DNA from: Nonomuraea sp. SBT364
GTDB lineage: Bacteria > Actinomycetota > Actinomycetes > Streptosporangiales > Streptosporangiaceae
Direction: 5' to 3'
Length of the DNA: 64,000 nt
Assembly (NCBI RefSeq): GCF_001083785.1
Contig: NZ_LAVL01000001.1
Span: forward strand, 124,001 to 188,000
A program made the translations under genes and the position numbers. Below are positions 17,340-26,204 of the stretch, piece by piece. How positions within the stretch are numbered: the stretch's first letter is position 1; each line of letters starts with the position of its first letter. Under the pieces are notes generated by a model. It ran no database searches. It was not told the origin of the DNA and was given only the letters and a program-made list of their open reading frames with translations.

Positions 17340-17862
17340 TCGGCTCCGGCGTGCGATGCCGCTCGCGACGGTCCGGTCGTGCGGCGGCCGGCAACGGGGG
17401 CGTCACGCCATCCGCCTCGATCGCCGGCAGTACGTGCTCTCGCTGTCGAAGGTGGTCAGGGACTTCCAGTTGTTGAGGATCACAAGGCCCTGAGCCGGCC
17501 GCGACACCGGTGCCGGACCTGCTCCAGCGCGACTTCTCCGCCTGGCTCGACCAAATCGTGCGGACCGTCGAGACCGCAACGGCCGCTGCGCTGGGCAGGG
17601 TCGACCCGCGAGATGAGGCGTATGCCAAGTGGCTGATCGCCGCTGTGGGATGGCGTCCGGGGTGCCGCCCGGTCGAACTGCGCGCACTCAGCGATGCGCG
17701 ACCAACGGGGTGATCCGATTCCGCCCGGTGCGGATCCCTCGACACCAGGCCGCGACGCGTTCGATGGGCCAGCGGGGCGGACCCCCGACGCCACGAACGC
17801 AAGGCGGCCTTCTCCACTTCGCCGGCGTCCCCCGCGCTCATCTGCTGCCGATATCAGGATTT
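17340..17862. other. Stretch with only short coding-like fragments
   Basis: No intact gene. On the minus strand LVILNNWKSLTTFDSESTYC (about 17404-17480) has the look of a truncated C-terminus, and on the plus strand PDLLQRDFSAWLDQIV (17510-17560) vaguely recalls the middle of IS3-type transposases. Neither extends far enough to name. The segment is best read as decayed DNA between two functional modules. Confidence 0.35.
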
Positions 17863-17874
17863 ACTTATATAAGT
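17863..17874. promoter_or_regulatory. ACTTATATAAGT palindrome upstream of the SRPBCC genes
   Basis: A perfect 12-base palindrome in an AT-rich patch, of the kind bound by ArsR-type repressors. It precedes the SRPBCC gene at 18010 by 135 bases. ArsR genes often precede AHSA1/SRPBCC genes, but none is present here; the gap only holds a 38-codon open frame (17892-18008). Confidence 0.5.
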
Positions 17875-18009
17875 GGAGATGGGTACGATCCATGTTCGTG
17901 CAGGCGTCCCACATCCTCGGCGTAGGGCGCTCGCCGGTTCTACACCGTCGAACCCTGGAAACCGGCGCTGATGCGGACATGGCTGATCCACCAGCGAAGG
18001 GAACATGAC

Positions 18010-18654
18010 ATGAAAGACGTATTGGACGAACTGGCCGCCGCACACCGGGCAATGGGCAAGGGCAGCGTGCCCGCCGGCGACGCGTACACCATCGAGGTGC
18101 GGCGGCGATACGACGCGCGGATCGACGACGTCTGGGACGCCCTCACCAGCCCCGAGCGGCTGCACCGCTGGTTGAGGCCGGTCACCGGGGATCTGCGGCT
18201 CGGCGGGAAGTTCGAACTGGACGGTGGTGAGCACGGCGAGATCCTCCGGTGCGAGCCGCCGCGTCTGCTCAAGGTGTCCTGGCTCTACGGGCCGGACGCC
18301 GACGCTTGGCCCGGCACGAGCGAGGTGGAAGTGCGCCTGGCCCCGGGCCCGACCGGCGACACCGAGTTCGAGCTGATCCACGCTGCGGTCGTCGAGGAGC
18401 CTCTCTTCCCGGTCTACGGCCCCGGTGCCGGCGGCGTTGGCTGGGACCTGGCTCTCCTCGCCCTGGCCCGGACGTTGGCCGGTGGCGAGACCGCCGACCA
18501 CGATGTGGTCCAGAAGTCGCCTGAAGGGCGCGAGTTCATCCGGCGCAGCGCCGCGGCCTGGGGACAGGCTCACCTGGCCGCCGGCGGCGAACCGGAGCAC
18601 GTCGCGGCCGCAGTCGAGGCCACCACCAAGTTCTACGCACCCGACCCGACCTGA
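18010..18654 (+). CDS. SRPBCC / AHSA1-type (activator of Hsp90-like) START-domain protein
   Basis: 214 residues from ATG 18010 with GAAGGGA at 17996-18002. The fold markers VRRRYDARIDDVWDALTSPE at the first helix and LRLGGKFELDGGEHGEIL in the following strands are typical of bacterial AHSA1 proteins, which form a deep hydrophobic cavity for lipids or aromatic compounds. The C-terminal helix WGQAHLAAGGEPEHVAAAVE is longer than usual. Bacterial members are commonly made with an ArsR repressor, and an ArsR-like palindrome lies upstream without the regulator. It is followed 76 bases later by a second SRPBCC-like gene. Confidence 0.85.
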   Translation: MKDVLDELAAAHRAMGKGSVPAGDAYTIEVRRRYDARIDDVWDALTSPERLHRWLRPVTGDLRLGGKFELDGGEHGEILRCEPPRLLKVSWLYGPDADAWPGTSEVEVRLAPGPTGDTEFELIHAAVVEEPLFPVYGPGAGGVGWDLALLALARTLAGGETADHDVVQKSPEGREFIRRSAAAWGQAHLAAGGEPEHVAAAVEATTKFYAPDPT

Positions 18655-18730
18655 CATCCCCGCCGCGGCGGGCTGACCAGCATCCCTGGCGCTCGCACCA
18701 CCGATGCGAAGTGTGGAAGGAATGCGCGCC

Positions 18731-19222
18731 ATGAAGTACACCAACTCGATCGAGATCGCCCTGCCGCGGGAGAGGGTGGCCCAGCTGCTGGCCGACCCGG
18801 CACACATGCCGAGCTGGCTGCGGGGCTTGGTGCTGCACGAGCCGCTGAGTGGGACACACGGGCAACTCGGCACCAGGTCGCGGGTCGTGATGCGGTCAGG
18901 GCAGCGGAAGATCGAATGCACCGAGACGATCACACGGCGGGAGCCGGCGGACCTGCACGGGATCCCCAGGGGGACCGTCGTTCACTTCGACCGCGAGATC
19001 GTCGGCGCGGGCATGTGGAGCGTCGTGCGCGATCGGCTGACCGAAGCCGATCCGGAGACGACGCTCTGGGTGAGCGAGAGCGAATACCGGTTCAGCGGTC
19101 TGCTGATGCGGCTGGTGGGGCTTCTCATGCCCAGTGCCTTTCACAAACAGTCGCAACAGCACATGCAGGATTTCAAGGACTTCGCCGAACAGGGGAAGGA
19201 CGTCCGCGAAGGAAGGAGCTGA
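18731..19222 (+). CDS. SRPBCC (polyketide cyclase/dehydrase-like) family protein
   Basis: 163 residues from ATG 18731, placed nine bases after GGAAGGA; ATG 18722 directly abuts that site and is less likely. It starts MKYTNSIEIALPRERVAQLL, the common opening of SRPBCC_PYR/CoxG-like proteins, and ends in a helix SAFHKQSQQHMQDFKDFAEQ. These single-domain proteins bind hydrophobic ligands in a helix-grip cavity; no catalytic residues can be assigned. It likely shares a transcript with the AHSA1-type gene before it. Confidence 0.8.
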   Translation: MKYTNSIEIALPRERVAQLLADPAHMPSWLRGLVLHEPLSGTHGQLGTRSRVVMRSGQRKIECTETITRREPADLHGIPRGTVVHFDREIVGAGMWSVVRDRLTEADPETTLWVSESEYRFSGLLMRLVGLLMPSAFHKQSQQHMQDFKDFAEQGKDVREGRS

Positions 19223-19654
19223 CCTGCTCCCCCCAACTACCGCTTCTCGGCGAATCAGGAACCGAGCTGTTCGCCACGCACATCTGCCGCTCCCTCTGGC
19301 ACCCGACGGCGCTCGGCGTGGCCGCCTTGGCCTGCGCGGCTCGGCCCGATCCCAGGACTCCACGACCCGCCTGGTGGCGTCGGCCGGCCCGGCCGAGAGA
19401 GCGGCGAGATGGAAACGTAGACGATGCCACCAGGAAGGGCCGCGTCGCCTGCCCCTGGACCCGGACGTGCCTCTCGATCCGCCATGCCCCTCGCCTCCGG
19501 GCAGACCGTCCGCCGCGGCCACGGCTGCTCGCCCCACTCCCCCACAGCGGACCCTTCGCGCTGGTCGCGGGGCGCGGCCCCATGCCTCACCGGGCTACGC
19601 CTGGCAGACGGTGAGGGCGTCGAGGAGACCTAGAGCGGGACGTGGTGGGGGGTG
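19223..19654. other. Convergent intergenic stretch without a gene
   Basis: About 430 bases between the convergent SRPBCC and CU044_5270-type genes. Open frames on both strands have poor codon bias and overlap one another; no family, repeat or strong hairpin was recognised. Confidence 0.4.
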
Positions 19655-20695
19655 TCAGCAAGTCGCCGGTTCGGGAGTGCCGGCCGGGATCTCCGGCAAC
19701 GCGTCGACGACCTTGGTCTCCAGTATCGCGGTGGCCTGGCGCAGCACCTCCGCACCGCCGTCCGGCCGCTGGGAGAGATGCCGCCAACCGAGGAAACGGT
19801 AGGTGCCGGGCTCGAAGATCAATTCGGTGCGTTCCCATCCATCCGGGCCCTGATATCTGATGGAGGCGCCGACACCCTGGCGCCCGGCCGGATCGGCGAG
19901 GTCGGTGCGCATGGTGGCGGTGGGCAGCTTGGACAGCGCACTGAGCACCGCCGCGCGCAGGCCGGGGCCGGGGAAGGGATTCTGGGCCAAGGCGACGAGG
20001 CGGCTCGCCACCGTGCGCTCGACCCGCCGCATGACCTGGTCCTCGCCGGGCGCGGGCTGCTCGTTCCTGACGAGGGTCTCGGCGTCCGCGCGAACCTGGG
20101 CCAGCAGCCGGTCGGGGTCGGCGGGCAGGTTCCCGGCCTCAGCCGTCGGAAGCACCTCCATCGCGCACCGACCGCGATGGTAGGTGACCGTGCCCGGCGT
20201 CGGCATGCTGCTGGGAACGTGGCCGGCGTGCACACGCCGCTTGACGTAGGCGGAACGGATCAGCGCGTTTCCGGGATCGGCGACGGGGATCCACGCCTCA
20301 CGACTGATCTCCGTCGTGAACTCCGAACGGCCCTCGCCTTGGCTCATCGCGAGAATCCAGTTCTGGTCCATGCGGTTGACGTAGACGAACTGGTCGGCCC
20401 CCGGCGCCTGCTGCCGATCGGCGGCCGTGGCGGCCTTCTGGAGCAGCTCCGCCGCGCTCGCTGGGGTCGCGCCACCGTCGGCGCCGACCACGAAGGCGAC
20501 CGCGGCGACGGCTGCCGCCAGGCCGACCGTGCCCGCCCTGATCAGGAGGCGGCGCCTGGCGGAGCCGGTGCGCGGCGGTTGCCCTGCGGCGGCTGCCTCG
20601 GCCGCGAGCAGCTCCCTCGCGGCAGCGGTGGCCGCGGCGGAGGGCCCGGGCAGCGCGTCGTGAAAGGCCTTGATCTCGTGCAGGTCATTGGTCAT
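19655..20695 (-). CDS. CU044_5270-family membrane-anchored protein, partner of the ECF sigma factor
   Basis: 346 residues. A cytoplasmic N-terminus of about 48 residues (MTNDLHEIKAFHDALPGPS) is followed by one transmembrane helix (about 50-72, GTVGLAAAVAAVAFVVGADG) and a large extracytoplasmic part. This is the layout of the CU044_5270 family, found throughout actinomycetes immediately downstream of ECF sigma genes. The N-terminus probably plays the anti-sigma role and the outer part the sensor. Its ATG overlaps the sigma factor stop by four bases, so the two are made together. Confidence 0.85.
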   Translation of the reverse strand: MTNDLHEIKAFHDALPGPSAAATAAARELLAAEAAAAGQPPRTGSARRRLLIRAGTVGLAAAVAAVAFVVGADGGATPASAAELLQKAATAADRQQAPGADQFVYVNRMDQNWILAMSQGEGRSEFTTEISREAWIPVADPGNALIRSAYVKRRVHAGHVPSSMPTPGTVTYHRGRCAMEVLPTAEAGNLPADPDRLLAQVRADAETLVRNEQPAPGEDQVMRRVERTVASRLVALAQNPFPGPGLRAAVLSALSKLPTATMRTDLADPAGRQGVGASIRYQGPDGWERTELIFEPGTYRFLGWRHLSQRPDGGAEVLRQATAILETKVVDALPEIPAGTPEPATC

Positions 20696-21279
20696 GACGA
20701 CTCCTCTGTGTTGTCGATGAACGAGCGCAGCTTCCTGCGGGCGCGGTTGAGCCGCGAACCGACCGTGCCGCGTGGGATGCCGAGCGCCTCGGCGATCTCG
20801 TCGTAGCTGAGCTCGGCGCAGACGGCCAGCAGCAGCACGGTCCGGTCCCTGGGCGGGAGCGCGGCCAGGCCGGCGGTCAGGCGGGGCCGCATGACGGCGG
20901 CCGACACCCGCTGGGTCACATGCTCGTCGTGACTCACGACATCGGTGACCTCGGCGCTCCTGGCCAGGGCACGGTACCGGCGTGCCTCGGCGCGCTGATG
21001 GCCGGCGACCAGGTTGGAGGCGATGCCGTACAGCCAGGCGCGGGCGTCGGGGCGGCAGAGGTCGTAGCGCGCACGGCTGCGGAAGGCGCGCAGGAACGTC
21101 TCCGCGGCGATGTCGTCCGCCGCCGATGCGCCGAGGCGGAGGTGCACGTAGCGGTGAATGGCCTCGTGGTGCCGGTCGAACAGCGCGCCGAACCGCTCGG
21201 GGCGGCTCAGCGACACCTCGATGAGCTTTGCGTCAGTCTCAGCGGTGGGCGGAGCTGACTGCGGAGGGGGTGCGGGCAT
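20692..21279 (-). CDS. ECF RNA polymerase sigma factor
   Basis: 195 residues. Region 2 includes RFGALFDRHHEAIHRYVHLR and DDIAAETFLRAFRSRARYDL, and region 4 includes ALPPRDRTVLLLAVCAELSY followed by DEIAEALGIPRGTVGSRLNR. Both domains are complete, which is enough for promoter recognition at -10 and -35. The gene is translationally coupled to the CU044_5270-type membrane protein, which is the likely regulator of its activity. Many such pairs are autoregulated, but I could not identify a matching promoter by eye. Confidence 0.9.
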   Translation of the reverse strand: MPAPPPQSAPPTAETDAKLIEVSLSRPERFGALFDRHHEAIHRYVHLRLGASAADDIAAETFLRAFRSRARYDLCRPDARAWLYGIASNLVAGHQRAEARRYRALARSAEVTDVVSHDEHVTQRVSAAVMRPRLTAGLAALPPRDRTVLLLAVCAELSYDEIAEALGIPRGTVGSRLNRARRKLRSFIDNTEESS

Positions 21280-21981
21280 GCCTGCCTTTCAGAGAATCAA
21301 CGTGGACATGCCTACTTCGCCGTGCCCCTGTTTCGTATTCACGCTGAGCAAATCATGGCCGCACCTCATCCGTCCGGGGCGTGCTGACCGCCCCGGTCGA
21401 GAAGACCTGGGATGACTGGCAGGACCTCTCGGTGGAGGCGCCGGCCGGCACAGCTGAGCCGAGCGGCTCCCGTACGCGCCCGCGCGGGGCCGGGGCGGTG
21501 GAGCGCTTGTGGATCGTGGACGGCACGCCGGCCCTCACCAACGTGCAGGCCAGGCACATGCTGGAACTGGTCGTGCGCCGTCGCCGAGCGGGGACAGGTG
21601 CTCCCCCTCCCGGCCGAGCACGGCCTGACGGCCCGCGCAGCCCGCGACCTGGCGCTGGTCGGCTGCTGTCCGCCACGGGAGAGGACGGCGCACCGCCGGA
21701 GCGGCCTCCCATCGCGCCACATTTGTCCAAATACAAGAGATGTCCTCACAATGCGACGGCTGCCTGTTAGATTCGGGAGTCATGATCAAGGAGAGGCGTG
21801 TCAACAGCCCCACCACGGGTCGCTGAGGCACAACCGGATGCTCCACGGTTCGGGGACCTTCGACGGGGGGCTGATCCTGTCCCCGCAAGGCCGTCCGACA
21901 CGGCGAGGTCTGGGCCGATTTCGTGTGCCATGCGAGCAGCTCCGCGTGCCGATCGACGCGCCGATCGAGAATAGGAGCAAT
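21280..21981. other. Divergent intergenic stretch with a frameshifted coding-like remnant
   Basis: About 700 bases between the sigma factor and the S33 peptidase. On the plus strand the piece VERLWIVDGTPALTNVQARH (about 21498-21560) continues in another frame as RGQVLPLPAEHGLTARAARD, which looks like a decayed gene I cannot name. An AT-rich patch at 21718-21775 probably carries the peptidase promoter. No structured RNA was recognised. Confidence 0.4.
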
Positions 21982-23472
21982 GTGCTGAGAAGAACTCCCC
22001 TGCTCGCCACCGCCCTCATGATGATGACGACGCTGTTAACCGTCCCGATGGCGGGGACGGCCGGCGCCGCGGTGAGCGGGCAGGACGTCACGGATGCCGT
22101 CGGCAAGCGCGGCATCGCCTGGGGGCCGTGCGAGGAGGAACCAACGGTCGAGTGCGGCACGCTGACCGTGCCTGTCGACTGGTCGAAGCCCTCTGGGCCC
22201 ACGGTCGAGCTGGCCCTGGCCCGCCGCAAAGCCACCGACCCGTCCGCGCGGATCGGTTCCCTGCTGAGCAATCCGGGCGGTCCCGGCAACTCCGGCGTGA
22301 ACGGCATCCTGCGGCCGTCCGGCTTCAGCGAGGACATCCAGCGGCGGTTCGACATCGTCAGCTTCGACCCTCGCGGCGTCGCCCGCAGCGGCTCGGTGAC
22401 CTGCTCGGCCTCGGTGTACAACAAGATGCCGTACCCGGTCATGACCAGCCAGGCCGACTACCTCGAATGGGTCCTGTTCGACGCGAGGCTGCGCTCCGAC
22501 TGCCGCAAGCTCACCGGTCCCGTGTACGACCGCCTCGACTCGGTCAACGTGGCCCGTGACATGGACGCCATCCGCGCCGCGCTCGGCGACGACAAACTGA
22601 CCTCGTACGGCGTCTCCTACGGGACGCTGGCCCAGCAGATGTACGCCGAGCTGTTCCCTGACCGCATCCGCGCCATGGTGCTGGACAGCAACATGGACCA
22701 CAGCCTGGACGCCAAGGCGTTCCAGGTCAGCGAGGCGGCCGCCGTTCAGGACAGCTTCGACGAGTTCGTCGCCTGGTGCGAGCGTGACAGCGAGTGCGTC
22801 CTGCACGGTCGCGACGTCCGGGCGCTGTGGAAGAAACTGCTCGAAAAGGCGGACCGGGGCGAGCTGCTGTGGCCGGGCGACGGCCGTCCGGTGAGAGGCC
22901 ACAACCTGCTGTGGCTCGGTGTGATCCTCAACGAGGGGCCCGCCTGGCGGCTGGAGGCCAAGGTGCTGCGCGCGCTGGACGGCGGTCCGGTGCCGGACGA
23001 CATGCCCGGCCCGCCCGGCAACTGGCCCGTGAACGGCGAGTTCGCCGAGCTGCCCACCGCGATCCTGTGCTCGGACTGGAACCTGTCGCTGTGGGGCTAC
23101 CGCGAGTACGCCGACGTGATGCGCGCCTCCAACGCGGTGGCGCCGGACATGCGGTACAACCCGATGCCGATGGGCGACATGCCGATCTGCCAGGGTCACC
23201 CGGTCAACAACCCCCAGCACCCGCTGCGGTACCGAGGCAGCACCCCGCTGCTGGTGACCACCACCGTGCACGACCCTTCCACGCCGTACGAGTGGTCGGC
23301 CAACGTGGCCCGGCAGCTCGGCCCCAAGGCCACCCTGCTCACGTACGAGGGCTGGGGCCACGGGGTCTACGGCAGGACCGAGTGCACGACGGTCGCCATG
23401 GACAGCTACCTGATCTCGCAGACCGTCCCCGCCAAGGGCACCCGCTGCCCGGCGGAGGAGCCGCAAGGCTAG
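21982..23472 (+). CDS. Secreted alpha/beta-hydrolase, peptidase family S33 (TAP-like C-terminal domain)
   Basis: 496 residues from GTG 21982 with AGGAG at 21973-21977; the open frame upstream is not part of the gene. A signal peptide (LLATALMMMTTLLTVPMAGT, cleaved near AGAA) sends it outside. The mature enzyme has the oxyanion-hole block LLSNPGGPGNSGV, nucleophile Ser212 in GVSYGT, acid Asp431 in VHDPSTP and His460 in GWGHGVYG, with the TAP-like C-terminal domain carrying the last two. Actinomycete homologues (tripeptidyl aminopeptidases and proline iminopeptidase-like enzymes) trim extracellular peptides. A strong terminator follows directly. Confidence 0.9.
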   Translation: MLRRTPLLATALMMMTTLLTVPMAGTAGAAVSGQDVTDAVGKRGIAWGPCEEEPTVECGTLTVPVDWSKPSGPTVELALARRKATDPSARIGSLLSNPGGPGNSGVNGILRPSGFSEDIQRRFDIVSFDPRGVARSGSVTCSASVYNKMPYPVMTSQADYLEWVLFDARLRSDCRKLTGPVYDRLDSVNVARDMDAIRAALGDDKLTSYGVSYGTLAQQMYAELFPDRIRAMVLDSNMDHSLDAKAFQVSEAAAVQDSFDEFVAWCERDSECVLHGRDVRALWKKLLEKADRGELLWPGDGRPVRGHNLLWLGVILNEGPAWRLEAKVLRALDGGPVPDDMPGPPGNWPVNGEFAELPTAILCSDWNLSLWGYREYADVMRASNAVAPDMRYNPMPMGDMPICQGHPVNNPQHPLRYRGSTPLLVTTTVHDPSTPYEWSANVARQLGPKATLLTYEGWGHGVYGRTECTTVAMDSYLISQTVPAKGTRCPAEEPQG

Positions 23473-23490
23473 GCGGCACAGCGGCGTGAA

Positions 23491-23522
23491 GGTGCCGGGC
23501 CGACGCGAGCCGGCCCGGCACC
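23491..23522 (+). terminator. Strong hairpin terminator after the S33 peptidase
   Basis: GGTGCCGGGCCG (23491-23502) and CGGCCCGGCACC (23511-23522) form a perfect 12-base stem with an eight-base loop, 18 bases after the stop codon. It lacks a T-run, as is common in actinomycetes. Confidence 0.75.
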
Positions 23523-23659
23523 TAGTGCGACTCCGCATGACCCGCTTCGGAATCCATCACGCAGGGCTTGAGCTGCAATGGCACCGCAGCATGACCGTGG
23601 TGACCGGCGTCGAGCCGGTGGAGGCGCGGGTGCCGCGCGAATCGTCCTCAAGCCCCGCA

Positions 23660-23683
23660 GGCATCCTCCGAATGGGGGATGCC
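23660..23683. terminator. Second hairpin between the peptidase and DUF418 genes
   Basis: GGCATCCTCC (23660-23669) pairs with GGGGGATGCC (23674-23683) with one G-T-type mismatch and a four-base loop. It may be a backup terminator or a remnant of an older gene end. Confidence 0.35.
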
Positions 23684-23800
23684 GGGCATCGTACGTCCGC
23701 CGCCGGATCGCGCCCCGCCGCACGATTCGGCGGCCCCGCCCTGGCCCCACACTCAGTGCGAGGCGCGAGGCGCGAGGTCCGGTGACGCAGGGGAGGCTAC

Positions 23801-24964
23801 GTGGTGACGGTCGAACGGTTGAGGCCGGTGGAGCAGGGGGCGCGGCAACTCGCCCCCGACCTGGCCAGGGGAATCATGCTGGCGCTGATCGCGGTGGCCA
23901 ACTCTGCCATCTACCTGTACGGGCGCCCGTACGGCATCAGGCAGCACATCATCGAGCACGGCTGGCCCGACCGGGTGGCCTCGGCGGTGAGCATGACCGT
24001 CGTGGACGCGCGGGCGTACCCGATGTTCGCGGCCCTGTTCGGCTACGGCATGGTGCAGATCTGGAATCGGCGCCGCGATGACGCCGAAGGGCGGCGCGTG
24101 CTCAGGCGGCGCAGCTGGTGGCTGCTGGCGTTCGGCGCGGTCCACGCGACGTTGCTGTTCTCCGGAGACGTGCTCGGCGTGTACGGGCTGGTCGGCCTCG
24201 TCCTGGTCCGGTTGCTAGGAGTACGTGACCGTACCTTGCTCGTCCTGGCCGCCTGCTGGCTGGTGGCCGTGGCGCTGGCGTCGGCTCTGGTCTTCAGCAC
24301 GCCGGAAGGCACGGCGCAGCGGTCGTACTTCTGGTCGTTCGCCGTCGAGGACCCGCTGACGGCGCTGGCGCTGCGGCCGCTGGAGTGGGTGACGGGCCCC
24401 CTCGGCATGCTGGGTGTAGGCACCGCGGCCCTGGTCGGCGTGTGGGCGGGGCGCGGCGCGCTGCTGTCTTCGCCGGACCGGCTGCGGCGGGCGGCGCTGT
24501 GGGGGCCGTTGATCGGCGCGGCCGGGGGGTTGCCGGTGGGGCTGATCGCCGCGGGGGTTCTGGCCGTACACGATCCGGTCGTGGTCATGGCGCTCAACGC
24601 GGTGCATGTGGTGACGGGGATCGCGGGCGGGCTGGGGTACGCGGCGCTGATCGGCGTCCTGGCCGACCGCATCGGCCGGCGGCCTGGACGGCGGATCGGA
24701 CAGCGGCTGGGGCCGGTGGTGACCGCGCTCGCGGCCTGCGGCCAGCGCTCGTTGACGTGCTATCTACTACAGTCAGTGGGGTTCGTGGCGCTTTTGTCCC
24801 CCTATGCGGGTGGGCTCGGCGGAAGGCTGGGATCGGCCGCCACGGTGGCGCTGGCACTGCTCACCTGGGCGGGCATCGTGGTGGTGGCCGAGGTGATGCG
24901 CCGGGCCGGGGCGCGTGGGCCCGCCGAGGTGCTGATGCGCCGCCTGGTCTATCCGCGTAGGTGA
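23801..24964 (+). CDS. DUF418 domain-containing membrane protein
   Basis: 387 residues with about nine or ten hydrophobic segments. It opens with a short soluble stretch and LAPDLARGIMLALIAVANSA, the usual beginning of DUF418/YeiB-like proteins; the C-terminal DUF418 block is seen at GQRSLTCYLLQSVGF and the following helices. Relatives are distantly linked to acyltransferase-3 membrane enzymes; the reaction is unknown. Start GTG 23801 or 23804 lies behind GGGGAGG. The histidine kinase gene begins 13 bases after its stop, so the three genes 23801-26830 are probably one operon, and the protein may serve as accessory sensor or as target of the system. Confidence 0.85.
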   Translation: MVTVERLRPVEQGARQLAPDLARGIMLALIAVANSAIYLYGRPYGIRQHIIEHGWPDRVASAVSMTVVDARAYPMFAALFGYGMVQIWNRRRDDAEGRRVLRRRSWWLLAFGAVHATLLFSGDVLGVYGLVGLVLVRLLGVRDRTLLVLAACWLVAVALASALVFSTPEGTAQRSYFWSFAVEDPLTALALRPLEWVTGPLGMLGVGTAALVGVWAGRGALLSSPDRLRRAALWGPLIGAAGGLPVGLIAAGVLAVHDPVVVMALNAVHVVTGIAGGLGYAALIGVLADRIGRRPGRRIGQRLGPVVTALAACGQRSLTCYLLQSVGFVALLSPYAGGLGGRLGSAATVALALLTWAGIVVVAEVMRRAGARGPAEVLMRRLVYPRR

Positions 24965-24977
24965 GAGCGAGGTCTGG

Positions 24978-26204
24978 GTGGTGCGGGTACGCGACTGGGA
25001 TCGGCGCTGGCACGCCGTACCGCTGGCCGTGCTGGCCGTGGCGACCCTGATCGCCGTGGCCGACTCCGCGGCCCCGCCGTCCGCCCGCGCCGTCACCGTG
25101 GCGCTGGCCGTGACCGCCGGGCTGTGGCACGCCTGGATGGTGATGGCGCATCCGCAGTGGCCGGAGAGGGCGCTGGCGCCGATGGCGGTGTACTTCGCGG
25201 GGCTGCTGGCGGTGTCGTGGGTGCTGTCGACGCGGCACCCGGCGTACGCGCTGCTGGTCGTCGCCTGCTTCCCGATGGCGTTCGTGGCCTTGCCCGGCCG
25301 CCACGCCTACCTCGGCGTGGCCGCGGGCGGGCTCATGCTGCTGGGCGACCCGTTCGCGTTGTCCGAGCCCGGGGACGTGTGGCCCAAGCTTCCGTGGATG
25401 CTGGCGTCGGTGGCGCTGGCGGCGTTCATCGGCTGGATCATCCGCGCGATGGAGGCCGAGGTGGGACGGCGGCGCGCGGCGAACCAGGCGCTGGAGGAGG
25501 CCAACGCGCGTCTGGCGCGGCTCGCCGAGGAGAACGCCGGCCTGCAGGGCGAACTGCTGGCCGCCGCCCGCCAGACCGGCGTCGCCGGCGAGCGCGGCCG
25601 GCTGGCCCGCGAGATCCACGACACCGTCGCCCAGGGGCTGGCGGGCATCGTCACCCAGCTCGAAGCCGCCGACGAGGTCGTCTCCGACCCCGACGCGGTA
25701 CGCCGCCGCCTCGCCGTCGCCCGCAGCCTGGCCAGGGAAAGCCTGCAGGAGGTCCGCCGCTCCCTCGACGATCTGAGGCCCGGCCCGCTGGCGGCTTCCC
25801 GGCTGCCGGAGGCGCTGTCGGCGCTGGTGTCCAGCTGGGACGAGACGCATGAGGTGCCCGCGACGCTCACCGTCACCGGAACCGCTCGGCAGTTGCACCC
25901 CGAGGTCGAGGTGACGCTGTTCCGGGCGGTGCAGGAGGCACTGGCGAACGTGGCCCGCCACGCCAGGGCGGGCAAGACCGTGGTCACCCTGTCGTACATG
26001 GAGGATGTGGTCGTGGCCGACATCAGGGACGACGGGGTCGGGTTCACCCCGGCACAGGCCGACGGCTTCGGGCTGACCGCGATGCGCCAGCGGGTCAGCC
26101 GGCTGTCGGGCGAGGTCGAGGTGGAGTCGGCGCCCGGCCGGGGCACCGCGGTGAGCGTGAGCATGCCGGCCATCCCGGCGGTCGGCGAACGGGAGTCACA
26201 GTGA
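24978..26204 (+). CDS. Sensor histidine kinase, NarL/HisKA_3 type
   Basis: 408 residues. About five hydrophobic segments occupy residues 13-155, followed by a coiled coil rich in Glu, Ala and Leu (EANARLARLAEENAGLQGEL, about 165-195). The HisKA_3 box RGRLAREIHDTVAQGLAGIV has the phosphorylated His at 214, and the HATPase_c domain shows QEALANVARHA and DDGVGF. The coiled coil suggests signal transmission by helix rotation. The kinase overlaps the response regulator by four bases and follows the DUF418 gene by 13 bases. It is not of the same subgroup as the other two kinases in the window, which lack the coiled coil. Confidence 0.92.
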   Translation: MVRVRDWDRRWHAVPLAVLAVATLIAVADSAAPPSARAVTVALAVTAGLWHAWMVMAHPQWPERALAPMAVYFAGLLAVSWVLSTRHPAYALLVVACFPMAFVALPGRHAYLGVAAGGLMLLGDPFALSEPGDVWPKLPWMLASVALAAFIGWIIRAMEAEVGRRRAANQALEEANARLARLAEENAGLQGELLAAARQTGVAGERGRLAREIHDTVAQGLAGIVTQLEAADEVVSDPDAVRRRLAVARSLARESLQEVRRSLDDLRPGPLAASRLPEALSALVSSWDETHEVPATLTVTGTARQLHPEVEVTLFRAVQEALANVARHARAGKTVVTLSYMEDVVVADIRDDGVGFTPAQADGFGLTAMRQRVSRLSGEVEVESAPGRGTAVSVSMPAIPAVGERESQ

